Shown here: positions 8,453 through 18,537 of the stretch, piece after piece
Layout of the letters: every line of letters begins with the position of its first letter
Position numbering within the stretch: the first letter of the stretch is position 1
Source of the DNA: DATFVJ01 sp963727015
GTDB lineage: Bacteria; Actinomycetota; Actinomycetes; Streptosporangiales; Streptosporangiaceae
Assembly: GCA_963727015.1 (NCBI GenBank)
Contig: CAVSEV010000005.1
Coordinates: 806,001-870,000, forward strand
DNA: 64,000 bases
Direction of reading: 5' to 3'
Translations under genes and position numbers: made by a program
Notes under the pieces: model-generated
Told to the model about the DNA's origin: nothing
Database searches by the model: none
The model's input: the letters and a program-made list of their open reading frames with translations, nothing else

Positions 8453-10434
8453 GTGGTCACACGGCAGGAGCTTGACCGGATCGCGCGCGCCCACGGGGTC
8501 CAGCCCAGCTACCGCGACTGGCATGGCCGCCGGGTGCGCGTGGCGCGGGACACCCTGGAGGCAATCCTCGCGGAACTCGGTGTGTTCGGCACGGCAGGCA
8601 GCGCCGAAGCTGCGTGCGCGGCCGATGCCGCCCGGGCGGCCAGTGGTTCCCGCATCTGCCGGGGCGGCACCAGCGGGCGGAACTGCGACCTTGGCAGCGG
8701 CGTCCGCCGCCTTCTGCACGCGCGGCCGCCGCCGATTCCGCGCTTGCCGCGGTTACCGTGCCGATGCCTGAGGCGCGCGCATGGGGATTCGCGGTTCAGC
8801 TTTACTCTCTGCGCTCCCGCGGCTCCTGGGGCCACGGCGATCTGCGCGACCTTGCCGACCTCGCCAGCTGGAGTGCACGCGATCTCGGCGCCGGATTCGT
8901 GCTTGTGAACCCGCTGCACGCAGCCGAGCCCACACCCCCGGTAAGCCCGTCACCGTATCTCCCGATGACCAGGCGCTACGTCAGCCCGTTGTATCTGCGG
9001 GTCGAGGACGTGCCAGAGTACGCGCTGCTCGGTGCGATCGATCGGGCGCGCATTGACGGGCTGGCAGCTTCGCTGCGCGAACGCAACACGAGTAGCGAGC
9101 TCATCGATCGTGACGCGGTCTGGTCCGCCAAACGCGCCGCTCTCGAGCTCATCTACCAGGTGCGGCGCGGACCGGCACGGCAGGCCGATTTCGACCGGTA
9201 CCGCCGCGTCGAGGGGACGGCGCTCGAGGACTGGGCCACCTGGTGCGCGCTCGCCGAGGAACACGGCGCGGACTTCCATAAGTGGCCTGAGCAGCTGGCA
9301 CACCCGCGATCGGCGGGCGTCGCGCGGGAACGGGACAGGTGCGCGCCACAGGTGGAGTTCCACGCCTGGCTGCAGTGGCTGCTCGACGAGCAGCTTGCCG
9401 CTGCCCAGGGAGCGGCGCTCTCGGCCGGCATGCCCATCGGCGTGATCTGCGACCTCGCCGTCGGCGGGCACCCGGGCGGCGCGGACTCGTGGGCAAACCA
9501 GGACTTCCTGGCATTGGGCATGAGCGCGGGAGCGCCGCCTGACGCCTTCAACCAGCTCGGCCAGGACTGGGCGCAGCCGCCGTGGCATCCACGGCGGCTC
9601 GCCGGCTGCGGCTACCGCCCGTTGCATGAACTTGTGGACGCATCGCTGCACCATGCAGGCGGCCTGCGCGTCGACCACGTGATGGGTCTGTTCAGGATGT
9701 GGTGGGTGCCGGCGGGGATGACGCCGGATCGGGGTGCATATGTGCGCTACGACCAGAACGCCACGGTTGGCACGCTGACCGCAGCGGCGGCACAGGCCGG
9801 CGCCATTGTCATCGGCGAGGACCTCGGCACGGTCGAGAAGCAGGTGCGCCGCTTCCTCGCCGGACGGGGCGTGCTCGGTACCTCGATGCTGTGGTTCGAG
9901 CGGAAGGCGGATGGCGCGCCGCGGCCCGCGGCGGCGTGGCGCCGCGACTGCCTCGCCACTGTCGGCACCCACGACATGCCGCCTGCGGCGAGTTTCCTGA
10001 CCGGAGCGCACGTGGCGATGCGCTCCCGGCTCGGTTTGCTGACCCGGTCGCAAGATGCCGAACGGCTCGAGGTAACGGCGGCGGTCAACGCGTGGCGCTC
10101 CATTCTCGCCGAAATGGGGCTGCTGCCCGCTGGCACGCGGCCAGACTCCCTGGCTATGGTTGCCGCGCTCTATGGATTCCTCGCCCGGACGCCCGCGCGG
10201 CTCATTGGTGTCTCACTCGCCGACGCGGTCGGCGATCGTGAACCGCAGAACATCCCGGGTACGAGCGACCAGTACCCAAATTGGCGGCTTCCGCTCACCG
10301 ACGCCGCCGGCCACGCCGTGCTACTTGAAGATCTCGCGACCTCCGAGGGAGTAATTGCGGTGGCGAGCGCCGTCACGACCCCCGGTCTCCGGCGACCGGC
10401 CCGATCACGACCGGCCCGATCACGACCGGCCTGA
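8453..10434 (+). CDS. malQ: 4-alpha-glucanotransferase (amylomaltase), reading frame disrupted near the N-terminus
   Basis: The N-terminal piece starts at GTG 8453 (TTG 8444 also possible) and contains the amylomaltase N-domain pattern DWHGRRVRVARDTLEAILAE. It then loses sense. The body continues in another frame, open from about 8476 and convincing from about 8750: RAWGFAVQLYSLRSRGSWGH, the catalytic region GLRVDHVMGLFR, the acid/base region IVIGEDLGTVE, and VGTHDMPP. A one-base indel between roughly 8600 and 8750 joins the two parts. The combined length, about 660 codons, matches the family. The enzyme transfers maltosyl units in glycogen/maltodextrin metabolism. The last residues are encoded by a 15-bp minisatellite, so the true C-terminus may be eroded. 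Either an assembly error or a real frameshift explains the break. Confidence 0.85.
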
Positions 10435-10467
10435 TCACGACCGGCCTGATCACGACCGGCCCGATCT
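10393..10467. repeat. 15-bp minisatellite, 5 copies, across the malQ stop
   Basis: Five near-perfect units of CGACCGGCCCGATCA with a C/T variant. The T variant in unit 3 creates the TGA that ends malQ at 10434. Confidence 0.9.
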
Positions 10468-10475
10468 CTAGACCA

Positions 10476-10665
10476 CTAGGGCGTATCCCGTGGACCTTGG
10501 TGGATGCGGGCGGTGCTCAGGCGGCGATCCGGCCAGGCCTGCTTGTTCTCGAGGAGTCGATAGTGCAGCTATCGGCGACGACGACAGTGCCGTCCACGAC
10601 GCCGGTCGTCCGTCTGGGGTCGTGGGCGGCACTGCCGCGCCGCCAAAGACTGCGGGACGCCCTAG
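10476..10665. mobile_element. MITE-like element with terminal inverted repeats and CTAG target duplication
   Basis: The left end reads CTAGGGCGTATCCCG (10476-10490) and the right end CGGGACGCCCTAG (10653-10665). These are inverted repeats apart from a two-base gap, both flanked by CTAG. IS5-family elements are known to duplicate a YTAR target, so a roughly 180-bp non-autonomous derivative is plausible. No transposase is encoded. The right CTAG contains the TAG stop codon of pepN (minus strand). The interval 10435-10661 between malQ and pepN contains little else. Confidence 0.6.
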
Positions 10666-13202
10666 CCCTCGCTTGCAGCGTGCCTGTCGCACTCTTGGGC
10701 GCGGAGCGCCCGCTCGACGCCGTCCCTTGATTCGATGAGCAGGCGGCGGAGCGCCGCGGGCGGCTGCCGGCTGGCAATGAAGTCGTCGGTCATGGCGATG
10801 ACTTCATGGCTGATCGCCAGCGGGTACGCACCCTGCACAAATGTCTGCGCCATGTCGGACGTCCATTTCTGCCAGATGTCACCGACAACAGCGAAATAAC
10901 GCGGCGTGAACGGCTCGAGCAGGTCGATCTGGTCCTCGTCGCCGAAACCAAGCAGCGTTGCCCGGAATGTCGCGTTAGCCATGGTGGCACCGGCCAGGAT
11001 CTGCTCCCAGGCCGCCTGCTTGGCCGCAGGCTCAGGGATGGCCGCGCGGCAGGTGGCAGCGTGCCGCTCGCCCGCGGAGGTCGGGTCGCGCCTGATTTCC
11101 ACGCTAATCTCGTTCTCGCCGGCCACGCCGCGGCTAACCAGCCGGTGCAGCAGCTTCCAGCGAAGCTCGGCGTCGACGGCGAGCCCGTCGAGTTCGGTCG
11201 ATCCGTCGAGCAGCCCGGCGAGCAGGGCGAGATGTGCGTGGGAGATCGCACTGCGCGTCAGCGCCTGGGCGTACGCTAGCTGCCGGTCGGAGCCGGGCTC
11301 CGCCTCGTGCAGCATCCCGTTGAGGGCATCAGCGAAGAGCCCTAGCCCGGTCTCCCGCCATGCAGGGTCGGTGAATCTGCGCACGGCCGCTCCGGTTTGC
11401 CGCAGCAGGTTCTGCCCGATTGTGATGTCAGGCACCGACTTGACACCGGAGGTGACAAGCCTGAGGTAATCGCGGGCCGGCATTTCGGCATCGCGGCACA
11501 TGTCCCAGGCGGCGGTCCAGCACAGCGAGGCCGGGAGTGATTCGCTGATCTCAGCGATCCCGCCGACGACAGTGCGCAGTGATGACTCGTCCAGCCGGAT
11601 CTTGGCGTAGCCGAGATCGTCGTCGTTGACGAGCACGAGATCCGGGCGCTTGTGGCCCACTAGCTCAGGAACCGCCGTGCGCGCGCCGCTGACGTCGAAC
11701 TCGACGCGGTGGCGGCGGGTGATCTGGCCGCCGTCGCGATCATAGAGCCCGACGGCGATCCGCTGCGTGCGCAGAGTGGGGTGGGCGGGCGGAGCCACCT
11801 GCAGTACCGAGAACGAAGTGAAGACGCCGCCGGAGTCAACTTCGTATTCGGGCCGTAGCGTGTTCACTCCCGCGGACTCCAGCCACTCCTTCGACCAGGA
11901 GGCGAGGTCCCTGCCCGAGGTTTCCTCCAGTGCCGCGAGCAGGTCGCCCAGGGTCGCGTTGCCCCAGGCGTGACGCTCGAAGTAGCGCCGGACCCCGGCA
12001 AGGAAGTTGTCCAGCCCGACATAGGCGACCAGTTGCTTGAGCACCGACGCGCCCTTGTAGTACGTGATCCCGTCGAAGTTGACTTCGACGGCGTGGATGT
12101 CGGGGATATCCGCCGCGATGGGGTGCGTCGAAGGCAACTGGTCCTGCCGGTAGGCGAACGTCTTGAACAACTGGGCAAAGGTTGTCCATGCATTCGTCCA
12201 GCGGGTCGCTTCCGCGAGCGCAAGCGTGCCCGCGAAGGTCGCGAAGGACTCGTTCAGCCAGAGGTCGTCCCACCAGCGCATGGTGACCAGGTCGCCGAAC
12301 CACATGTGCGCCATCTCATGCATGATCGTCTCGGCGCGCGCCTCACGGTAGGCGTCGGTCACCCGCGACCTGAACACGTACTCCTCGAGGAAGGTGACAC
12401 AGCCCACGTTCTCCATCGCGCCAACGTTGAATTCGGGCACAAAGAGCTGGTCGTACTTGCCGAACGGGTACCTGATCCCGAAAGCATGGTGGTAGAAGGT
12501 GAAGCCCTGCCTGGTCACCTCCAGGATCTCGTCAGGATCGAGGTACTCGGCAAGCGACTTGCGGCAGTACACGCCGAACGTGATCCCGTCGAACGAGTCG
12601 CGGACCTCGTGGTATGGGCCGGCGCAGACCGCGGTGACGTAGGCCGACATCACCGGGGTGGGCGGGAAATGCCAGCGGGCGGAGCGCTCACCTGATGGTT
12701 GCGCCGTCACGTCCGGTGCGTTGTTGCTCACCACTAGCCAGCCACTGGGCGCGGTGATCGTGAACTCGTAGGTCGCCTTGAGGTCTGGCTGGTCGAAGCA
12801 CGCGAACATGCGGTGCGCATCGGCCGGCTCGAAATGTGAATAGATGTAGACCTCGCCGTCGACAGGATCAGTGAACCTGTGCAATCCCTCGCCGGTTCTT
12901 GAGTATGCGCAGTCGGCTGCGATCCGCAGCTCGTTACTCGTGGCGAGGGCCGGAAGGGCGATCCGGCCATCGGCGAAGGCAGACGTTTCCAGCGCCTGGC
13001 CGTTCAGGCTGATCTCGCGGACCGCCTCGGCTTCGAGCTCGATGAAGGTGCTCGCGCCCGGGCTCGTGCAGCGGAAGCTGGCGACGGTGACCGAGGTGAA
13101 CGTCTGCCCGCCCGCCGTCAGGTCAAGATCGACGGCATACGAGTCGACGGCTAGCAGGCGTGCCCGCTCCCGCGCTTCGCTCCTGGTCAGATTGCCCGCC
13201 AC
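10662..13202 (-). CDS. pepN: Aminopeptidase N, M1 zinc metallopeptidase
   Basis: The 846-residue protein has all M1 hallmarks. The exopeptidase motif GAMEN is at about residues 261-265. The zinc motif HEMAH is at 295-299, with the third ligand Glu about 19 residues later in NESF (about 318). A catalytic Tyr lies in the DGITYYKGASVLKQL segment, and an ERAP1-like C-terminal helical domain follows. The GTG at 13202 was preferred to an upstream in-frame start because GGAAGGGAC lies 6-7 bases before it. It removes N-terminal residues from peptides in the cytoplasm. It is divergent from the nitroreductase gene across about 190 bases. Its stop codon lies inside the target duplication of the MITE-like element. 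Confidence 0.95.
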   Translation of the reverse strand: MAGNLTRSEARERARLLAVDSYAVDLDLTAGGQTFTSVTVASFRCTSPGASTFIELEAEAVREISLNGQALETSAFADGRIALPALATSNELRIAADCAYSRTGEGLHRFTDPVDGEVYIYSHFEPADAHRMFACFDQPDLKATYEFTITAPSGWLVVSNNAPDVTAQPSGERSARWHFPPTPVMSAYVTAVCAGPYHEVRDSFDGITFGVYCRKSLAEYLDPDEILEVTRQGFTFYHHAFGIRYPFGKYDQLFVPEFNVGAMENVGCVTFLEEYVFRSRVTDAYREARAETIMHEMAHMWFGDLVTMRWWDDLWLNESFATFAGTLALAEATRWTNAWTTFAQLFKTFAYRQDQLPSTHPIAADIPDIHAVEVNFDGITYYKGASVLKQLVAYVGLDNFLAGVRRYFERHAWGNATLGDLLAALEETSGRDLASWSKEWLESAGVNTLRPEYEVDSGGVFTSFSVLQVAPPAHPTLRTQRIAVGLYDRDGGQITRRHRVEFDVSGARTAVPELVGHKRPDLVLVNDDDLGYAKIRLDESSLRTVVGGIAEISESLPASLCWTAAWDMCRDAEMPARDYLRLVTSGVKSVPDITIGQNLLRQTGAAVRRFTDPAWRETGLGLFADALNGMLHEAEPGSDRQLAYAQALTRSAISHAHLALLAGLLDGSTELDGLAVDAELRWKLLHRLVSRGVAGENEISVEIRRDPTSAGERHAATCRAAIPEPAAKQAAWEQILAGATMANATFRATLLGFGDEDQIDLLEPFTPRYFAVVGDIWQKWTSDMAQTFVQGAYPLAISHEVIAMTDDFIASRQPPAALRRLLIESRDGVERALRAQECDRHAASEG

Positions 13203-13388
13203 GTGCTGTCCCTTCCATCGTTTCCGGCACAACGGATATCACGGTACAGACGTCAGGCAGCGCTCGTCTCGTTGCCCCGCTCCGTGCCCCCGCTCGGTGC
13301 CCTGCTCCGTGCCCCGCCGCCGCCCTTGCTCGGCATCCTTTCACGACCATTGCGGAATCACCGGGCGCGGACGGCGGTTGCCACCGAC

Positions 13389-14009
13389 ATGGCAGAGACG
13401 CAGGACCCCGCACTGGTTGATTTCTGGTTCGATCCGCTGTGTCCCTGGGCCTGGATCACGTCCAGGTGGCTGCTTGAGGTCGCCGAGCAGCGCCCGGTCC
13501 AGCCGCGCTGGCATGTGATGAGCCTGTCCGTGCTCAATGAGGACAAACCAGGCCTGCCCGACCGCTACCGCGAAATGCTGTCCCGCGGCTGGGGGCCGGT
13601 CCGGGTCTGCATAGCCGCGGAGCAGAAATTCGGCTCTGCGGCGCTGGAGCATCTCTACACGGCCCTCGGTACCCGGTTCCACAACGAGCAGCAGCCCAGG
13701 GATCGCGCGACCATCGAGGCGGCGCTAGCAGCGGTGGGCCTGCCGGCCGACCTGGCGGACGCGATGGACTCGAGTGACTACGACGAGGCACTGCGCGCTT
13801 CGCATGCCGACGGCATGGACCGGGTCGGTCACGACGTCGGAACCCCCGTGATCTCGGTGAACGGCGCCTCGTTCTTCGGGCCAGTGGTTTCGCCCATCCC
13901 GCGCGGCGAGGCCGCCGCGCGGCTATGGGACGGGGTGCTGCTTGTCGCGGCCACCGACGGGTTCTTCGAACTCAAGCGGAGCCGCACCCGCGACCCCATA
14001 TTCGACTGA
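13389..14009 (+). CDS. Rv2466c-family mycothiol-dependent nitroreductase-like DsbA-fold protein
   Basis: The 206-residue protein matches the Rv2466c pattern along its length: DFWFDPLCPWAWITSRW at the N-terminus, WGPVRVCIAAEQKFG in the middle, VGTPVISVNGASFFGPV around the cis-Pro, and ELKRSRTRDPIFD at the C-terminus. The nucleophilic Cys is about residue 18. The fourth position of the motif is Ala (CPWA), so only one thiol is present at the active site. The family reduces substrates using mycothiol and belongs to the DsbA/HCCA-isomerase fold. The ATG at 13389 fits homology better than longer in-frame starts from 13203, which would add GC-rich junk. Confidence 0.85.
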   Translation: MAETQDPALVDFWFDPLCPWAWITSRWLLEVAEQRPVQPRWHVMSLSVLNEDKPGLPDRYREMLSRGWGPVRVCIAAEQKFGSAALEHLYTALGTRFHNEQQPRDRATIEAALAAVGLPADLADAMDSSDYDEALRASHADGMDRVGHDVGTPVISVNGASFFGPVVSPIPRGEAAARLWDGVLLVAATDGFFELKRSRTRDPIFD

Positions 14010-14091
14010 GCCGACGGCCGTCGCGCGGCGGCATGCGAGAGCTGCCGGTAATGGTGATCTCCGCCCCGGCCTATGGCTTCCAGGCAGGGTG

Positions 14092-14159
14092 AGGTGACCC
14101 GGATAGGGGAGGTGACCCGGATAGGGAGGTGACCCGGATAGGGAGGTGACCCGGAAGGG
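14092..14159. repeat. 17-bp tandem repeat, 4 copies
   Basis: Four units of AGGTGACCCGGATAGGG (first with one extra G, last with a small change) lie between the nitroreductase gene and the gene fragment at 14182. Each unit resembles a ribosome-binding site followed by GTG, which may be fortuitous. Confidence 0.88.
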
Positions 14160-14181
14160 AGGCTGCCGCGGAACGCGCGGA

Positions 14182-14366
14182 GATGGACCAGATTGAACGG
14201 GTGATCGACCACGAGGCAAATGCTCGCTTCCCGTCGGCACGGTGCATCGGGTCGTGTTGTTGCGCCGCGGCGACGATCCGGTGATCGGGCCGGGAGAACC
14301 ACTGCTGCGGGTATTCATCCCGGCTCCGGGCCAGCCCCAGGACGACACGGAGTCCCTTGCCGGTTG
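14182..14366 (+). pseudogene. Fragment of an unrecognised protein, frame-broken
   Basis: An ATG at 14182 starts MDQIERVIDHEANARFP. The sensible reading then moves to another frame (VGTVHRVVLLRRGDDPVIGP and onward to about GWR). One missing base near 14232 would join them. The codon quality of the second part suggests it once coded. It is directly followed by the S41 peptidase remnant, so this looks like a small graveyard of truncated genes. I cannot name the family. Confidence 0.4.
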
Positions 14367-14612
14367 GAGGATCACACGGCGGTGCGCTGGGCTATCGGCG
14401 AGATGACCGGCGGCGGTGCCCACCCGACCCGCGGATTTCCGATCAGTGCCGCCGTGCACATCGCCATACCGGGCGCGCGCTCGATCAACCCCGTCACGGG
14501 GACGAACTGGCAAGGCACCGGCGTCGTGCCAGATACCGCCGTTCCTGAAGCCGAGGCCTACGACGTCGCCGACGGCGAGGCGCTGCGGCATGTGCTGTCG
14601 GTGGTCACCGGT
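14367..14612 (+). pseudogene. C-terminal remnant of an S41-type peptidase
   Basis: About 75 residues remain: an EMTGGGAHP segment, RGFPISAAVHIAIP, then INPVTGTNWQGTGVVPD and a VPEAEAYDV helix. This order is what the C-terminal end of S41 (tail-specific/IRBP-like) peptidases shows. The catalytic Ser/Lys core is absent and the downstream frame runs into low-quality sequence. It is a relic with no expected activity. Confidence 0.6.
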
Positions 14613-14720
14613 ACCAGCCGGCTCCGCGTCAATGGCACCTCAGACCGGCCGGACCGGCCCGCGGAGTCACTGTCTTGCGAGCGAAGCCCCGCAGGGAGTG
14701 GGTTGGTTCCGGCCTTGAGC

Positions 14721-14818
14721 ATGCAAACTCTTGCATGAACGAATCAAGATCCTGCAAGGATTTACCCGATTCAATTCATGCCTGGACCTTGCACTTCAGT
14801 TCCTGGGATATAACTGAA
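14721..14818. other. Cluster of three inverted repeats in A/T-rich spacer
   Basis: In order: ATGCAA/TTGCAT (14721-14736, 4-base loop); GCATGAACGAATC (14733-14745) pairing with GATTCAATTCATGC (14768-14781) with one bulge; and TTCAGTT/AACTGAA (14795-14818, 10-base loop). The stretch is far less GC-rich than its surroundings. It may be a regulatory or terminator region. The rest of 14613-15156 shows no convincing gene. Confidence 0.45.
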
Positions 14819-15156
14819 CTTGGCCGGCGGTGAGCCGGGAGCGGATATGGCACGGAGGTGGTCCGCAGCGGAGCACTTGCGGAGCACTGCCACCGCCGCT
14901 GAATATTAGTCGCCGGATTAAGGGCGAGCAAGAAAGCCAACACCGGCAGCTCGCAGAATCTCTTACCGGAGTGGCCGACGAGGGCACGGGGGCGCCCTCG
15001 TCCGCTGATCAAAAGCCGGACGTGGGGCGGCGCGCGCTCGCCAAGCGTTAAGGGGACCTGTTGAACCGGTTCGCGCTGGCAGCATCCTCCTGGTGCGGAT
15101 GGCGAACCGGCCGCTATCCGGCCAGGCTCGACGACATCGCGTCGTTGCTGGCGCAG

Positions 15157-15918
15157 CTATGCCACCAGTGCAGCTGTGATGCGTGTCGCAATATCGCCAT
15201 AGCCGTTACGTCGGCACCAGCTCAGGATATATCGCGCATGTTCACCACACCACCGGTAAACGACTTCGGGTGTCATCTTGAGCTCGCGGCTGTGCTCGCC
15301 GCGATCTTTAATTAAAGGGCCAAGATAGTCGACAAGCTTTGCAGCAGTGTCGTATCCCACATGTGCCGCGTCGGCGAGCGTTTCGTGGTTGACGGCCCGG
15401 CCTGAGGCGATCGCGCCAGCCAACCGCGCTGCAGTCGTCCCTTTTCCTTTCCCAAAGTAAGCATGGATACGCGGAATATCTGGCGGGCTGCCGCCAGGCG
15501 GAAACTGAGGGGCCGTTAGAAGGCCGCCTCTGACTGCAATATCAACGGCTTCTATAAGGGGCATGGGTCCCGTTGCCTTTCGGTAGATACCCACCACTTC
15601 AGGCTGCTCCACCGCCTCGTCCAAATGATCACGTTCAAGTCCGTGGCCTTGAGCGGCGAAGATCACGGCCGTCTGCCTGCGCGCCCTGCGAAGGATGTTC
15701 AGCACGTCAAGCCCGTCGAACGAATACTCGATGGCGTAGTCGTTCCAGGTAAGGTCGGTGACCACCACGTCGAACCTCAAGCGGTCGCTCACCGCCCGCT
15801 CAACCGCGGTCTTGTCCTCGGCGATGCGCACGGTGGCGTCGCTCAGGCACTGCCGCAGAAAGGGTTCGATGATCTTTCCCAGTGCAGCGGCGACCAGAAT
15901 ACGTGGCCCGTCCTGCAT
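15157..15918 (-). CDS. Response-regulator-like protein with C-terminal HTH-like domain
   Basis: The 253-residue protein begins with a receiver-like domain: ILVAAALGKIIEPFL, then VVVTDLTWNDY with the probable phosphoacceptor Asp near residue 55, then the FDGLDVLNIL helix and VIFAAQGHG strand. The second half (about 150-253) is helical, with a GKGKGTTAARLAGAIASGR segment and an AAHVGYDTAAKLVDYLG helix-turn-helix-like region. No histidine kinase is adjacent, so it is an orphan regulator. DNA binding is inferred. Upstream (15919-16000) is somewhat A/T-rich and likely holds the promoter. Confidence 0.75.
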   Translation of the reverse strand: MQDGPRILVAAALGKIIEPFLRQCLSDATVRIAEDKTAVERAVSDRLRFDVVVTDLTWNDYAIEYSFDGLDVLNILRRARRQTAVIFAAQGHGLERDHLDEAVEQPEVVGIYRKATGPMPLIEAVDIAVRGGLLTAPQFPPGGSPPDIPRIHAYFGKGKGTTAARLAGAIASGRAVNHETLADAAHVGYDTAAKLVDYLGPLIKDRGEHSRELKMTPEVVYRWCGEHARYILSWCRRNGYGDIATRITAALVA

Positions 15919-16638
15919 TGATTTACCCCCAACTGGTCATTTGGTTATGACCTCTGTGGCGACGGTGTGGCTTCGGTCGTCAACCGGCGGCAGCCGGGTG
16001 ATATTTGCGCCTGTACTCCGGGCGGGCCCGCCGGTGTCAAGATGATATACGAGCTCCGGTCATTACCCATTCCTCCGTTAACGGCGGTCTACGGGCGCTC
16101 TCTCACCTGGTGGAGCCGGAGGCCCGGAGGTCGTCCATCCGGCTGTCATTGCGCGAGCGTGGCCCACCGGCTCACAAGGCGCGTAATAGCATCTTTTGGG
16201 ACGTAATTGGTCAGATGACGTGGCAGCAGACGAGCAACCTGGGGCCAGCCGCAGGTCACGCAGCTCCTCGCTCGTTTCTGCCCGTGGTCATGTTCAGCAG
16301 TCGCTAGTGGCTCATACCTCGACGAACACGCCATGGTCGACCCGATCGGCGAGAACCCGGCCTTGGCGACCGTTCCGGCGAACGTCTGCGCGTGCCAGAT
16401 GGTGGACCATGAGGAGGACCCGGTCACGCATCGGCATCAGTCAAGAATCCGCCGGCACCGCCGTACCTGTGTCCCGCAACCAGTTTCCGCAGCGGCGGAA
16501 ATCGTGGCCGGGCGTACCGGTGCTGGTGCCGGCCAGCAGACCCTGGCGGCGAGCGACGGTGCGGCGGGGGCGCGGCGGTGACGGGTCACGCAGCTGGCGC
16601 GTGTGCCACTGCGCCGCCCGGGTCGGTACGTTTTGAGG
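15919..16638. other. 720-bp interval without a supportable gene
   Basis: Open frames occur on both strands (for example 16146-16427 minus and 16333-16581 plus). None has a good ribosome-binding site, family resemblance or consistent codon bias. The segment may include remnants of decayed genes. Confidence 0.4.
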
Positions 16639-17938
16639 ATGGCAGCGGATGAGTCGGGGGCGGCGGCGCGGAAGGGGCCTGTCCTCGTCGCCTGCGTCGT
16701 TGGCGGCGTGGCCGGGGCTGCCCTGGCGGGTCATCGGGGCGCACGGGCTGCGAGCGTGAGCGCAGTCGTCGGTGCGGCCGGGCTGGGGGCGTCCGAGGCG
16801 GTAGCGCGGGCGCGGCAGCGTCCCGGCGAGATCCCGCCGCTGTGGCAGCGGATCGCGACCAGCGCCGCGCTGGTTGCCCCGCTCGGGTGGGCGGCAGGCG
16901 CTGACCCGCGCCGGACCCGTCGCGGTGGGGGCGGCGACCGGGACCGTCGGCGGTCTGCTCGGGATCCGTCCACAGAAGGTGTTGCTCGGGCCGCTGTTCG
17001 GAGCCGCGGTGGGCCGGGTCCTCGGGTCGCGGCGGCGCGCGGTGCCTGCGGCGGTGGTCGCCAGCGCCACGATGCTGGCCTACCGGGTGGCGTCGACGCT
17101 GGTTTTCCGTGACGCGCAGGTGAGCCTGCTCGCCGAGCGGGTCCGAGCGGAGGATCTGCCCTTGGTCGTACCGCGGGAAGCCCGGTCCCGGTACGTCGGC
17201 ACCGGCTACGTCCGCGAGCTGGCCGAGGTACTGGGCGGCCGCTATGTAGCCGACGCGCCCGACGTCGGCATTGTCGCCTCTGTGGACGAGCTGGCCGGTC
17301 CTGAGTTCGACCCGGCGAGCATTGACCCGCGGGTCCGCGAGTTCTATGAGCACACCACCCGGTTCACTCTCGACATCGTGCCGCAGTGGCGCCCGTGGGT
17401 GCGTCCCGGCTACCTGCTCTACCGGACCTTGGTCGCACGCCCGCTGGGGCAGGCGAACGTGCCAATGAATCAGCGTGAGACGCAACGGGGTATCCGCAGC
17501 CGAATCGACACAATCACTTCGCCAGCCTCCGACGTCGTGGCGATCCGCGGCTGGATCCGGTCGTTCGTCGATACCGGCAAGCCGATCTACGTCGGTATCT
17601 ACACCACCTACCGGCACCGCGGCCGCGGATACGTGAGCGTCGGATTCCCGCTACCGCAGGCCAGCTTCACCGCGACGCTGCTGCCACGTGCCCGCTCCGG
17701 CGGTGGCCTGGTCCTGACCAGCCGCAGCGACCTGGACCAGCCCGGCCACTACCTCGCCTACATCGACCCAGCCACCCGAGATCTCACCGTGGTGGCGGTG
17801 CATGGCTTCGCCGAACAGCTCGACGTCTACGTGCAGGACGGCGAACTGCGAGCCGAGCACGCCTTCTCCATCTTCGGACGGCCCTTCCTCGTCCTCCAGT
17901 ACCGGATGCACCGCAAACCGGCCGGGCCCGCGGCATGA
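16639..17938 (+). pseudogene. Membrane-anchored hypothetical protein, frame-disrupted
   Basis: The first part (ATG 16639) encodes an Ala/Gly/Val-rich, probably membrane-inserting N-terminus and runs to PLGWAAG near 16900. The reading then continues in another frame as QALTRAGPVAVGAATG and on to 17938. One indel near 16895-16905 joins them into about 430 residues. The long C-terminal part is well formed: FYEHTTRFTLDIVPQWRPW, NQRETQRGIRSRID, GIYTTYRHRGRGYVSVGFPL. I recognise no named domain. The gene appears intact apart from the single break, so an assembly error is a real possibility. Confidence 0.6.
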
Positions 17939-18023
17939 CGATGGACGGGACCGCCTAGCGCCGATGCTCCGGCGAGATCTCCGGGTAGCCCCGGCAAGCA
18001 TGGTCAACCGAAGTCGCAGCAGA

Positions 18024-18395
18024 TCAACTTAGCTGCATATACGTGTTGTCCAGCTCGTCCTGGAGTACGTGGGCCTGGCCAGCGGCCGGCCGCATCGTCA
18101 AATCCCGGTCTGGAACCCTCATGCGATACTGCCAGCCCTCCGGGATGTGCAGTCGATCACCCAGGGTGGGCAGAGAGCCTGCGCTCAGGCTGTCGTCGAT
18201 GATGTGCGAGTACGCCTGCATGACGTAGGTCTTGCCGTCGGGGGTCAGCAGTTCGTACACGGGCCGGCCTGCCAAGAAGGACCATTTGGTTTCTCGTTTG
18301 ATCGTGATGTCGGTGTAATACCGCCCGGCCCCGCGGTCCTCCAGGTTCATCCCGGCCGGTATGGGCAGCTCGCCAAGGCGGCAGGCACTCATCAT
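18024..18395 (-). CDS. Hypothetical protein, probably periplasmic-type fold without signal peptide
   Basis: The 123-residue protein contains GKTYVMQAYSHIIDDSL, LPTLGDRLHIPEGWQYRMRV and a C-terminal VLQDELDNTYMQLS. Similar segments occur, to my knowledge, in small uncharacterised proteins often carrying an N-terminal signal. Here the N-terminus (MMSACRLGELPIPAG) has none, so the gene may be truncated at the 5' end. No function is assigned. It lies divergent from the methyltransferase gene at 18538. Confidence 0.6.
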   Translation of the reverse strand: MMSACRLGELPIPAGMNLEDRGAGRYYTDITIKRETKWSFLAGRPVYELLTPDGKTYVMQAYSHIIDDSLSAGSLPTLGDRLHIPEGWQYRMRVPDRDLTMRPAAGQAHVLQDELDNTYMQLS

Positions 18396-18537
18396 TCACG
18401 TCACGGAGTGACACGGCTCGTCCGGGTCTGGCGACCGCATCGTGACGTTACCGGACATCCAGGCCAACATGGACATATGCTGCGGCCGAGGGCGCGGGTG
18501 GGGCAATGTTCAGGCGATCATGGGCAGAGGAGCCGGC

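Noticed and set aside
16146..16581. Small proteins in the 16.2-16.6 kb gap
   Set aside because: Frames on both strands lack ribosome-binding sites, codon bias and any recognisable motif.
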